Assembly: GCA_965277495.1 (NCBI GenBank)
Contig: OZ255824.1
Location: 4,340,001 to 4,404,000 of the forward strand
DNA length: 64,000 nt
Direction: 5' to 3'
Origin: CAHJXG01 sp965277495
GTDB taxonomy: Bacteria > Pseudomonadota > Alphaproteobacteria > Acetobacterales > Acetobacteraceae
A program made the position numbers and the translations under genes. This document shows, piece by piece, positions 17,133 to 25,297 of the stretch. Numbering within the stretch: the stretch's first letter is position 1; each line of letters opens with the position of its first letter. The notes under the pieces are model-generated. The model had not been told where the DNA came from. It did not search any database and saw nothing but the letters and a program-made list of their open reading frames with translations.

Positions 17133-17852
17133 ATGTTGAGGTGCTCAGTGTGCGGGGGGACTGAGTTCCGCCATCGCGCCATACTTTGGCAGCAGTTGGT
17201 ATCCGAGTGGCAACTCGCATCCCATGAAGAAGACTATGTCAACCGGCAGCAAGGCACGTCCTGCACGGGTTGCCGGTCGAACCTACGCTCCATAGCGCTG
17301 GCGGACGCAATCCGAGCCGCCGTCGGCACCAGCTTGATATTACAGGAATTCGTCAAGACGTTCGAGCCGGGACGCCTGGATTTATTGGAAATCAACGAGG
17401 CCGGCGACCTGAGCTCGGTCCTGCGACAGCTTCCCGGCCATGTCCTCGCGGCCTACCCCGCCGTGGACATGCGGGACATGCCGTACCCAGACAGCTCGTT
17501 TGATCTCGTGATCCACTCGGACACTCTGGAGCACATCGCCAACCCGATACGCGGCCTGGAGGAGTGCCGCCGCGTGCTCCGGCCCGGCGGGATGCTCTGC
17601 TTCACGGTTCCGACGATTGTCGGGCGCCTGAGCCGCAGCCGGGAGGGCCTGCCCAAGAGCTATCACGGGTCCCCGGAAACCGGGTCGGACGACTACGCGG
17701 TGCAGACGGAGTTCGGCGCCGATATGTGGGCCTACGTGCTGCGCGCCGGGTTCACGTCCGTCTCGATCAACGCAGTGGAATTTCCCGCGGGGTTGGCGCT
17801 CAGCGCACGTAAGGGCAATGACAACGGACATGCCGCTGCGCCTTCCGCCTGA
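17133..17852 (+). CDS. Class I SAM-dependent methyltransferase with N-terminal zinc-finger-like cysteines
   Basis: A 239-residue methyltransferase-11 type protein. CSVC (Cys4, Cys7) and CTGC (Cys44, Cys47) form a probable zinc knuckle. The Rossmann part shows DLLEINEAGDLS, then the MPYPDSSFDLVIHSDTLEHI motif, EECRRVLRPGG and a catalytic-side FTVPTIVGR segment. AGGGAGG precedes the ATG. Such proteins often act on sugars or lipids next to glycan genes; the substrate here is unknown. It is followed after 89 bases by a sulfotransferase gene, and both use more A/T than the neighbouring genes. Confidence 0.75.
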   Translation: MLRCSVCGGTEFRHRAILWQQLVSEWQLASHEEDYVNRQQGTSCTGCRSNLRSIALADAIRAAVGTSLILQEFVKTFEPGRLDLLEINEAGDLSSVLRQLPGHVLAAYPAVDMRDMPYPDSSFDLVIHSDTLEHIANPIRGLEECRRVLRPGGMLCFTVPTIVGRLSRSREGLPKSYHGSPETGSDDYAVQTEFGADMWAYVLRAGFTSVSINAVEFPAGLALSARKGNDNGHAAAPSA

Positions 17853-17941
17853 AACGCACTACGAAAGAACTTCCTTGATCGGTGGAGCCTTGATTACTGT
17901 CCATCAATCCGATTTGACGCCCCTTCGCAGGAGATCATGCA

Positions 17942-18733
17942 ATGGGTAGGAAATCGACTGTAATCCACTATCACATTTTCAAGAACGCCGGCACCAGCGT
18001 CGATGCGATGCTGGAGAGATCGTACGGCGAAAGATGGTCGCCGTTTGAAGGCGTCCACGCGAGCGACGTCCAAAGCTCGTCCGCCCTCAGCAAGTTCTTG
18101 CAAGCCAGGCCGGAAATCGAAGCGGTCTCGACTCATCTCGGGCGTCCGCCGCTGCCTTGGCCGGAGTGCCTTCCGATCGTCTTCCTCCGGCACCCGATCT
18201 TGCGGGCTTGGTCGGTTTATGAGTTCGTCCGTCAGGACACCTCGCAACCCTATTCCAAGTTCGCGAAACAACAGAGCTTCGCCGGCTATGTCCGCTGGGC
18301 ACTGGACGGCGGCGGAAACGGGATCGTCATACGCGACTATCAAGTCGTCCATCTCTCCGACGCATCGTTCCGCATGGCCGATCTCTACCGGGCCAAAGCC
18401 ACTGCGGACGACCTCCGCCAGAGCTGCGGCCTGCTAGCCGGTTGGGGCGTGGTTGGCATCGTCGAGAGGTTTGCAGAGTCATGCGCGCTGTTTCAGGCGG
18501 CTTATGGCAAGCTAGCTCCTGCATTGAATTTCGAGCCAGTTTGGCTGAACCGAACCAACATGGAAACTCGTACAACTCAGCAAAAACTAACCGACATACA
18601 AGATAAGATCGGGCAAAGCCTCTACGACGAATTGATGCGGCATAATGAACTGGACATGAAGCTTTATCAGTTTGGACGCGACCTCCAGGACGATGCTATG
18701 CGAAAGCGTTTGCTGAGCGATGGCGGCCGATAG
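17942..18733 (+). CDS. Sulfotransferase-family protein
   Basis: A 263-residue protein of the PAPS-dependent sulfotransferase fold. The 5'-phosphosulfate loop is HIFKNAGTS (residues 11-19), and the 3'-phosphate motif is VFLRHPILRAWSVYEF (residues ~81-96). There is no signal peptide or membrane anchor, so it acts in the cytoplasm, probably on a polysaccharide or glycolipid precursor. AGGAG lies 8 bases before the ATG. Codon use in the last third (AAA, TAT, CAA, TTG) is unlike the surrounding genes and suggests transfer. It ends 2 bases from the convergent acyl-CoA synthetase. Confidence 0.75.
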   Translation: MGRKSTVIHYHIFKNAGTSVDAMLERSYGERWSPFEGVHASDVQSSSALSKFLQARPEIEAVSTHLGRPPLPWPECLPIVFLRHPILRAWSVYEFVRQDTSQPYSKFAKQQSFAGYVRWALDGGGNGIVIRDYQVVHLSDASFRMADLYRAKATADDLRQSCGLLAGWGVVGIVERFAESCALFQAAYGKLAPALNFEPVWLNRTNMETRTTQQKLTDIQDKIGQSLYDELMRHNELDMKLYQFGRDLQDDAMRKRLLSDGGR

Positions 18734-18735
18734 AG

Positions 18736-20433
18736 CTACTGCAGCCCGATCGCGCCCTGGTACGTGCGCAGCACGTGGCCGCGGCGTATCTTGTGGCTCG
18801 GCGTCAGCAGGCCGTTCTCGATGGTGAAGGGCGGCACCAGGCTATGGCGGCGGATACGCTCGGTGACAGACAGGCGGGCGTTGAGCCGGGCCACCGCCGC
18901 GCCGACGCTGCGGGCGTCGCCGCCCTCGGCTGGCACCAGCAGTGCCGATAGCCCGGCCTGGCCATCCCCCGCGACCACGGCCTGTTGAATCTCTGGCTCC
19001 TGCATCAGCATCCCTTCGAGCCGCGCCGGGGACACGTTCTCGCCGCCCGAAAGCACGATGATGTCCCGCTTGCGGTCGGTGATGGTCAGCACGCCCTGGG
19101 GGTCCAGCCGTCCGACATCCCCGGTGTGCAGCCAGCCGTCCCGGATCGCCTCGGCCGTAGCCTTGGGCTGGTTCCAATAGCCGTCCATGACCAGGTCGCC
19201 GCGCACCATGATCTCGCCATCGTCGGCGATGCGCAGGTCCACGCCTTGCAGCGCCCGGCCGACGCTGCCCACGTCCGGGTTGTCCGGCGAATTGGCGCTG
19301 ATGACCGGGCCGGCCTCGGTCTGGCCATAGCCTTGCATGACCACGGGTCCGAGCGCCCGGAAGAACCGCCCGACTTCCGGATCGAGCGGCGCACCGCCCG
19401 ACATGGCGGCGCGGAACCGGCCGCCGAGCCGGGCGCGCACCGGGCGCAGCGCCAAGCGGTCCAGCAGCGGGCCGGTGACGCGGTCGGCAAGCGTCATCCG
19501 CCCATCGACCCGGCGCAACCCGGCCTCGATCGCGCGGTGGAACAACGCCTGCTTCCAGCCGGGCTGCCGCGCCACTTGCAGCAAGACCCGGGAGCGGATC
19601 ATTTCCAGCACGCGCGGCACAACCGTTAAGATCGTGGGGCGTATGGCCAGCATGTCGGCCGCGAGGTGCTCGACGCCGCGGCAATAGACGATCTCGGTCC
19701 CTAAGCTCGGCAGGAAGAATTGGCCGACCGTGTGCTCGAAACTGTGCGAGAGCGGCAGGAACGACAGATAGGTCTCGTCGCGCAGCCGCAGCGGGCGCAC
19801 CAGTTCGAAGGCGCCGGCGCAGTTGGACAGGATGGCCCGGTGCGGCAGCATCACGCCGCGCGGCAGGCCGGAGGTGCCGCTGGTGTAGATCAGGCAAGCG
19901 AGGGCGCCGGGTGCGATCTCGTCGGCCTCGGCGGCGATGTCGCCGGGCGCGGCGCGGTCGGCTTCGAGCGTGGCGAACAGCGTGCCGCGCCCGGGCTGCA
20001 TGCAAAGCAGCCGGTCGAGCCCGCCGGTCAGCGCGGCGCCGGCCAGCACGCGGTCCGCCAGCGCCGTGGTCGAGGCCACCGCGACCCGGGCGCCGCTGTC
20101 CAGCAGCAGATGCGCGTGGTCCGCCGGCATGTTGGTCACGTAGCCCGGCACCGGAACGGCGCGGATCGCCATCAGCGCGGTCTCCAGGATCGGCACCTCG
20201 GGCCGGCTCTCGCTCACGATCAGCACGCGGTCCCCGGCCGAGACCCCGGCGGCCCGCAAGCCGCGCGCAACCGAGGCCGCACGCCGGGCGAACTCGCCCC
20301 AGGTCACGCTCCGCCATGCGCCGTCGTGCCAATGGCGCAGCATCGGACGGCCGGGCCATCCGCGCGCCAGGCCGAACATCATGGCCGCGAGGTTGGGCCA
20401 TTGCGGATATGCCCCTATCCGGGTGTCTTGCAC
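18736..20433 (-). CDS. AMP-dependent long-chain acyl-CoA synthetase family protein
   Basis: A ~565-residue ANL-superfamily adenylating enzyme. It has the P-loop LIYTSGTSGLPRGVMLPH, FLPLSHSFEHT, GYGQTEAGP, DGWLHTGDVGRLD, DRKRDIIVLSGGENVSP (A5/A8 hinge) and a C-terminal lysine in PSHKIRRGHV. This pattern fits long-chain fatty acyl-CoA synthetases. I choose GTG 20433 because GGGGAG lies 5 bases upstream; the frame stays open to 20472. It is divergent from pepF with about 80 bases between starts and stands alone on its strand. Confidence 0.85.
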   Translation of the reverse strand: MQDTRIGAYPQWPNLAAMMFGLARGWPGRPMLRHWHDGAWRSVTWGEFARRAASVARGLRAAGVSAGDRVLIVSESRPEVPILETALMAIRAVPVPGYVTNMPADHAHLLLDSGARVAVASTTALADRVLAGAALTGGLDRLLCMQPGRGTLFATLEADRAAPGDIAAEADEIAPGALACLIYTSGTSGLPRGVMLPHRAILSNCAGAFELVRPLRLRDETYLSFLPLSHSFEHTVGQFFLPSLGTEIVYCRGVEHLAADMLAIRPTILTVVPRVLEMIRSRVLLQVARQPGWKQALFHRAIEAGLRRVDGRMTLADRVTGPLLDRLALRPVRARLGGRFRAAMSGGAPLDPEVGRFFRALGPVVMQGYGQTEAGPVISANSPDNPDVGSVGRALQGVDLRIADDGEIMVRGDLVMDGYWNQPKATAEAIRDGWLHTGDVGRLDPQGVLTITDRKRDIIVLSGGENVSPARLEGMLMQEPEIQQAVVAGDGQAGLSALLVPAEGGDARSVGAAVARLNARLSVTERIRRHSLVPPFTIENGLLTPSHKIRRGHVLRTYQGAIGLQ

Positions 20434-20511
20434 GCCCGCTCCCCAGCTTGCCCTGCGGGTCCCACGCCCCACCTAAGTGTCGACGTATCAGCACGACGGG
20501 ACGAGCACCAG

Positions 20512-22308
20512 ATGGATCAGCCTGCCAAGTCAGCAACACACGCGCACGCCGGCGAAGCGCTGCCGTCCTGGGACCTGACGGACCTCTATCCATCCCCTGA
20601 CAGCCCGGAGCTCGTGGCCGACCTCGACCGGGCGGCGGCTGCGGCGCAGGCGTTCGAGGCCAAGCACGCCGGACGGGTGGCGGCGCTTTCGGGCGATGAA
20701 CTGACGGCGGCGCTGGCGGAGTATGAGCGCATAGAGGAAACGCTGGGCCGGCTGATGTCGTATGCCCAATTGCAGTTCAGCGCCGACAGCTCGGACCCGC
20801 AGATCGGCAAGTTCTACCAGTCGGTGAACGAGCGGGTGACGACCATCAGCTCGCATCTGCTGTTCCTGTCACTGGAGCTGAACCGCATCGACGAGGAGGC
20901 GCTGCGTGCCAAGCTGGCCGGCTCGGCGCTGGCCCGCTATGCGCCGTTCTTGCGCGACCTGCGGGTGTTCCGTCCGCACCAGCTCGACGACAACCTCGAA
21001 AAACTGCTGCACGAAAAGGAGGTTACCGGGCGGAGCGCCTGGAGCCGCCTGTTCGACGAGACGATCGCCGGGCTGCGGGTGCCGGTGCGGGGCGAGGCAT
21101 TGACCGTCAGCGCGGCGCTGAACAAGCTGTCGGACCGGGACCGGTCGGTGCGGGCCGACGCCGCCGCGTCGATCGGCGCAGTGTTCCAGGGCAACCTGCG
21201 CCTGTTCTCGCTGGTGACGAACACGCTGGCGAAGGACAAGGAGATCATCGACGCCTGGCGCCATTACAAGCGGCCCACGAGCCAGCGCAACCGCGCCAAC
21301 ATGGTGGAAGACGAGGTCGTGGACGCGCTCAGCGCCGCGGTGTCGGCGGATTATGGCCGGCTGTCGCATCGATATTATGCGCTCAAGGCGAAATGGCTTG
21401 GCCTGGAGAAGCTTGAGCATTGGGACCGCAACGCGCCGCTGCCGGACGACAGCGACCGTCCGATTGCCTGGAGCGAGGCGCAAGACCGCGTGCTGTCGGC
21501 CTATAGCGGGTTCTCCAAGGAGCTTGGCGAGGTCGGGCGGCAGTTCTTTGACCGGCCCTGGATCGACGCTGGGTTGCGGGATGGCAAGGCGGGCGGCGCG
21601 TTCGCCCACCCGACGGTCCCGTCGGTGCATCCGTACCTGCTGGTGAACTATCACGGCAAGACGCGCGATGTCATGACGCTAGCGCATGAATTGGGCCACG
21701 GCGTGCACCAGGTGCTGGCGGCACGCAATGGCTATTTGATGTCCGGCACCCCGCTGACCCTGGCGGAGACCGCGAGCGTGTTCGGTGAGATGATGACTTT
21801 CCGCGCCCTGCTGGATGCCGAGACCGACCCGAAGCGCCGCCGGATCATGCTGGCCGGCAAGGTCGAGGACATGCTGAACACGGTGGTGCGCCAGACAGCG
21901 TTCTACCAGTTCGAGACGCTGCTGCATGACGAACGGCGCTCGGGCGAGATCGTGCCGGAGCGGATCGGCGAGCTGTGGATGCAGGTCCAGGCCGCGAGCC
22001 TCGGCCCGGCGTTCCACTTCACGCCAGACTACAGCGTTTATTGGGCCTACGTGCCGCATTTCATCCACACGCCATTTTACGTGTATGCCTACGCGTTCGG
22101 CGACTGCCTGGTGAACGCGCTGTATAGCGTGTTCCAGAACGGGCACCCCGGCTTCGAGCGGAAATACCTCGACATGCTGCGCGCCGGCGGCACCAAGCGG
22201 CATAAGGAACTGCTGGCGCCGTTCGGCCTCGATGCGTCCGACCCGGCCTTCTGGCGGCGGGGCCTCGACATCATCAGCGGCTTCATCGACGAGCTGGAGG
22301 CAGCCTAA
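20512..22308 (+). CDS. pepF: Oligoendopeptidase F family M3 metallopeptidase
   Basis: A 598-residue cytoplasmic zinc peptidase of family M3B. The active site is AHELGHGVHQ with His392, Glu393 and His396, and the third ligand is expected in TLAETASVFGEMM about 25-30 residues later. WDLTDLYPS at the N-terminus and the HFTPDYSVYWAYVPHF block are typical of PepF. It degrades oligopeptides of roughly 7-17 residues in characterised homologues. MDQPAKS at 20512 is chosen because the long upstream extension lies antisense to the acyl-CoA synthetase. The TAA stop overlaps the next ATG by one base. Confidence 0.9.
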   Translation: MDQPAKSATHAHAGEALPSWDLTDLYPSPDSPELVADLDRAAAAAQAFEAKHAGRVAALSGDELTAALAEYERIEETLGRLMSYAQLQFSADSSDPQIGKFYQSVNERVTTISSHLLFLSLELNRIDEEALRAKLAGSALARYAPFLRDLRVFRPHQLDDNLEKLLHEKEVTGRSAWSRLFDETIAGLRVPVRGEALTVSAALNKLSDRDRSVRADAAASIGAVFQGNLRLFSLVTNTLAKDKEIIDAWRHYKRPTSQRNRANMVEDEVVDALSAAVSADYGRLSHRYYALKAKWLGLEKLEHWDRNAPLPDDSDRPIAWSEAQDRVLSAYSGFSKELGEVGRQFFDRPWIDAGLRDGKAGGAFAHPTVPSVHPYLLVNYHGKTRDVMTLAHELGHGVHQVLAARNGYLMSGTPLTLAETASVFGEMMTFRALLDAETDPKRRRIMLAGKVEDMLNTVVRQTAFYQFETLLHDERRSGEIVPERIGELWMQVQAASLGPAFHFTPDYSVYWAYVPHFIHTPFYVYAYAFGDCLVNALYSVFQNGHPGFERKYLDMLRAGGTKRHKELLAPFGLDASDPAFWRRGLDIISGFIDELEAA

Positions 22309-23660
22309 TGGTCGACGCGAGCCGTCCCAACCTGTTTGGCGAATTCAAGCGTTTCGCGCGGACCTCTGGCGCCGTTGGTGGTATCGCCGCGCGAGTGGCG
22401 GGCGAGAAGGTGTTCGGCATCAAGACCGACCGGGCCGCGCATGCCGAGGACCTGAAAAGCATCCTTGGCGGGCTAAAGGGTCCGTTGATGAAGGTGGCGC
22501 AGATCCTGTCCACCATCCCCGACGCGTTGCCGGACGAGTATGCGCAGGAATTGGCGCAGTTGCAGGCCAATGCGCCGGCGATGGGCTGGTCGTTCGTGCG
22601 CCGCCGCATGGCCGGGGAGCTGGGGCCGGACTGGCAGGCCAAGTTCTCAAGTTTTGGCCAGGAGGCCGCCGCCGCTGCTAGCCTGGGCCAGGTGCACCGC
22701 GCCACCTTGCCCGACGGCAGGGAGGTGGCGTGCAAGCTGCAGTATCCCGACATGCCCAGCACGGTGGACGCTGACCTGCGGCAGCTTCGGCTGGCGATGA
22801 GCGTGTTCAAGCGCGTCGACGCGACGATCCAGGGCGACGATGTCTATACCGAGATCGCCGAACGGCTGCGCGAAGAGCTCGACTACAAGCGCGAGGCGGC
22901 GCAGATGCGGCTCTATGCGCTGATGCTGCATAACGAGCCGACGGTCAGCGTGCCGTTCGCCATCGACGGCTACACGACGCAGCGCCTGCTGACGATGACG
23001 TGGCTGGCGGGCAAGCCGATGCAGCAGCGCATCGACGAGGAGCCGCCGCTCGAGGTGCGCAACCGCATCGCCACGGCGCTGTTCCGCGGCTGGTATGTGC
23101 CGTTCTACCGCTACGGCGTGATCCATGGCGACCCGCATCTGGGCAACTACCAGGTGCGCGACGACGAGGGCCTCAATTTGCTGGACTTCGGCGCCATCCG
23201 GGTGTTCCCGCCGAAGTTCGTGCGCGGCGTGATCGACCTTTACGAGGCCATACGCGACGGGGACGTGGCAAAGGCGCATCACGCCTACGAGGGCTGGGGC
23301 TTCGAGAACCTGACCAAGGAGCAGATCAGCAACCTGAACCAGTGGGCGGCCTTCGTCTATGAGCCGCTGCTGCAGGACCGCGTGCGGCGCATCCAGGACA
23401 ATGACGACCCGCAGTATGGCCGCGCCGTGGCGGAAAAGGTGCATGCCGGCCTCAAGCAAACCGGCGCGGTGCGTCCGCCGCGGGAGTTCGTGCTGATGGA
23501 CCGGTCGGCACTCGGGTTGGGCAGCGTGTTCACCCGGCTTCGGGCCGAGGTGAACTGGTATAAGCTGTTCCACGAGCTGGTGGAGGGGTTCGACACCGAG
23601 GCGGTCGCGCAGCGGCAGACGGCGGCGCTGCTGGAAGCGGGCGTGCCGCCCAGCGTGTAA
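22308..23660 (+). CDS. ABC1/AarF/UbiB-family atypical kinase
   Basis: A 450-residue ADCK/UbiB-like protein. The KxGQ-type region appears in modified form as LKGPLMKVAQILSTIPDALP. The ATP-site lysine lies in EVACKLQYPD, and AAASLGQVHRA is the A-rich loop. HGDPHLGNY is the catalytic loop and LLDFGAIR replaces DFG. Family members support ubiquinone biosynthesis or lipid homeostasis and act as ATPases rather than protein kinases. There is no C-terminal membrane anchor, so it is closer to the ABC1 group than to UbiB proper. It is translationally coupled to pepF. Confidence 0.85.
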   Translation: MVDASRPNLFGEFKRFARTSGAVGGIAARVAGEKVFGIKTDRAAHAEDLKSILGGLKGPLMKVAQILSTIPDALPDEYAQELAQLQANAPAMGWSFVRRRMAGELGPDWQAKFSSFGQEAAAAASLGQVHRATLPDGREVACKLQYPDMPSTVDADLRQLRLAMSVFKRVDATIQGDDVYTEIAERLREELDYKREAAQMRLYALMLHNEPTVSVPFAIDGYTTQRLLTMTWLAGKPMQQRIDEEPPLEVRNRIATALFRGWYVPFYRYGVIHGDPHLGNYQVRDDEGLNLLDFGAIRVFPPKFVRGVIDLYEAIRDGDVAKAHHAYEGWGFENLTKEQISNLNQWAAFVYEPLLQDRVRRIQDNDDPQYGRAVAEKVHAGLKQTGAVRPPREFVLMDRSALGLGSVFTRLRAEVNWYKLFHELVEGFDTEAVAQRQTAALLEAGVPPSV

Positions 23661-23679
23661 GGCCCAGCAATTAGGGGGC
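23659..23679 (+). terminator. Hairpin just after the UbiB-like gene
   Basis: The stop codon runs straight into an inverted repeat: AAGGCCC on the left and GGGCCTT on the right, a 7-base stem with a short A/T-rich loop. No T-run follows, so it is at best a weak or Rho-assisted terminator. It precedes a second, stronger hairpin at 23690-23721. Confidence 0.35.
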
Positions 23680-23689
23680 CTTGCCTCGA

Positions 23690-23721
23690 CCCTCGCGCGC
23701 GGGGCATGGTGCGCGCGAGGG
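23690..23721 (+). terminator. Strong GC hairpin in the pntAA leader
   Basis: A perfect 11-base inverted repeat (CCCTCGCGCGC and GCGCGCGAGGG) around a 10-base loop. The right arm ends 2 bases before the GAACGAAGGA ribosome site and 16 bases before the pntAA ATG. It may end UbiB transcription, shield the pntAA leader, or control its translation. Position alone cannot separate these. Confidence 0.45.
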
Positions 23722-23737
23722 AACGAAGGATGGACGC

Positions 23738-24877
23738 ATGCGCCTCGCGGTGCTGAAGGAACGGGCTGCGGTCGAAACACGCGTGGCAGCCACGCCGGAT
23801 ACGGTCAAAAAACTGATCACGCTGGGGCTGACCGTCGCGGTCGAGGCCGGCGCCGGTCAGGCAAGCGCGTTCGCCGACGCGGATTACCAGGCTGCCGGGG
23901 CCGAGATCGCACCGGATGCGGCGGCGGCGCTGGCCGGGGCGGGGGTCGTATTCGCCGTGCAGATGCCGGGGCCGGAGGTCCGGGCGATGATACCCCGCGG
24001 CGCGTTGCTGGTCGCAACCAGCGGCGCACACAGCGACCCGGCGCTGGTGCCGGCGCTCGCGGCGTCCGGGATCGACGCCTGCGCCATGGAGCTGCTGCCG
24101 CGCATCACCCGCGCGCAGAGCATGGACATATTGAGCAGCCAGGCGAACCTTGCGGGCTACCGGGCGGTCATCGAGGGGGCGGCGGCGTTCGACCGCGGCT
24201 TCCCGATGATGATGACGGCGGCCGGGACCGTGCCGCCGGCGCGCGTATTCGTGATTGGCGCCGGGGTGGCCGGATTGCAGGCGATCGCGACGGCGCGCCG
24301 CCTGGGCGCCATTGTGTCCGCAACCGACGTGCGCCCGGCGGCCAAGGAGGAGATCAAGTCGCTCGGCGCCACCTATGTCGGCGTCGAGGATGCGGAGACG
24401 GCCGGCCAGACCGGCGCCTACGCCAAGGAAATGAGCGACGCCTTCCGCCAGAAACAGGCCGAGCTGATGGCCACCACGGTCGCGAAGAACGATTTGGTGA
24501 TCTGCACCGCCCTGGTGATGGGCCGGCGCGCGCCGGTGATCGTCAGCCAGCCGATGGTGGACGCAATGCGGGCCGGCAGCGTCATCGTGGACCTCGCGGC
24601 GGAGGCCGGCGGCAATTGCGCCGCGACGGTGCCGGGCGAGGCCAGCACGACGAAGAATGGGGTCAAGGTGCTGGGCTGGACCAACTGGCCCGGACGCATC
24701 CCAGTCGCCGCCAGCTCGCTTTACGCCCGCAACCTCCTGACGTTCCTGACCACGTTCTGGGACAAGGCGGCCGGCGCCCCGGCGTTGCCCGACAGCGACG
24801 AGATCGTGCGCGGCGTCTTGCTGACCCGCGGCGGCCAGGCCGTCCACGCCCAATTCCAGCCCGCAGCCGCGGCATAG
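23738..24877 (+). CDS. pntA: Re/Si-specific NAD(P)+ transhydrogenase subunit alpha part 1 (NAD-binding)
   Basis: A 379-residue dI domain of proton-translocating transhydrogenase, which passes hydride between NAD(H) and NADP(H). It begins LAVLKERAAVETRVAATPDTV, with LPRITRAQSMDILSSQANLAGYRAV and the Rossmann segment RVFVIGAGVAGLQAIATARRLGA. VVDLAAEAGGNC and the C-terminal GVKVLGWTNWPGRIP are typical. The enzyme is split into three genes here (PntAA, PntAB, PntB), as in other alphaproteobacteria. The start at 23738 follows GAAGGA. Confidence 0.95.
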   Translation: MRLAVLKERAAVETRVAATPDTVKKLITLGLTVAVEAGAGQASAFADADYQAAGAEIAPDAAAALAGAGVVFAVQMPGPEVRAMIPRGALLVATSGAHSDPALVPALAASGIDACAMELLPRITRAQSMDILSSQANLAGYRAVIEGAAAFDRGFPMMMTAAGTVPPARVFVIGAGVAGLQAIATARRLGAIVSATDVRPAAKEEIKSLGATYVGVEDAETAGQTGAYAKEMSDAFRQKQAELMATTVAKNDLVICTALVMGRRAPVIVSQPMVDAMRAGSVIVDLAAEAGGNCAATVPGEASTTKNGVKVLGWTNWPGRIPVAASSLYARNLLTFLTTFWDKAAGAPALPDSDEIVRGVLLTRGGQAVHAQFQPAAAA

Positions 24878-24888
24878 AGAGAGGCCCC

Positions 24889-25296
24889 ATGAACCCCAAC
24901 CTATATGCGGACGAGGCCGTCCGCATCGCCGAGCGCGCCGCCGCGCTGGCCGACCAATTGCGTGCCGCGAGCGCCGGCATCGAGCCGGTGGCGACCGCAG
25001 TCGAGCCGTTCATCTTCCTGCTGGCGATCTTCCTGATGGCCTGCTTCGTTGGTTACTATGTCGTTTGGAACGTGACGCCCGCGCTGCACTCGCCGCTGAT
25101 GGGGGTGACCAACGCGATCTCGTCCGTCATCGTCGTCGGCGCCATGCTGGCAGTCGGCCTGTCCGACAGCGCCTGGGCGCGGGCGTTCGGGTTCCTGGGC
25201 GTCATGCTGGCAAGCGTCAACATCTTCGGCGGCTTCGTCGTGACGCAGCGGATGCTGGCGATGTTCCAATCCAACAAGCCGCGGGTGCGCAAGTAG
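24889..25296 (+). CDS. NAD(P)+ transhydrogenase subunit alpha part 2 (membrane, PntAB)
   Basis: A 135-residue small membrane subunit (part of dII). Three to four helices are visible, with the signature FLMACFVGYYVVWNVTPALHSPLMGVTNAISSVIVVGA and FLGVMLASVNIFGGFVVTQRMLAMF. A ~45-residue soluble N-terminal stretch precedes the first helix. MNPNLYADEA is the start because AGAGAGG lies just upstream and it follows the previous stop by 11 bases. Together with PntB it forms the proton channel. Confidence 0.92.
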   Translation: MNPNLYADEAVRIAERAAALADQLRAASAGIEPVATAVEPFIFLLAIFLMACFVGYYVVWNVTPALHSPLMGVTNAISSVIVVGAMLAVGLSDSAWARAFGFLGVMLASVNIFGGFVVTQRMLAMFQSNKPRVRK

Positions 25297-25297
25297 C

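Noticed and set aside
19720..20511. 862-residue plus-strand reading frame leading into PepF
   Set aside because: The first 264 codons are antisense to the acyl-CoA synthetase and have no family match. PepF begins at MDQPAKS (20512).
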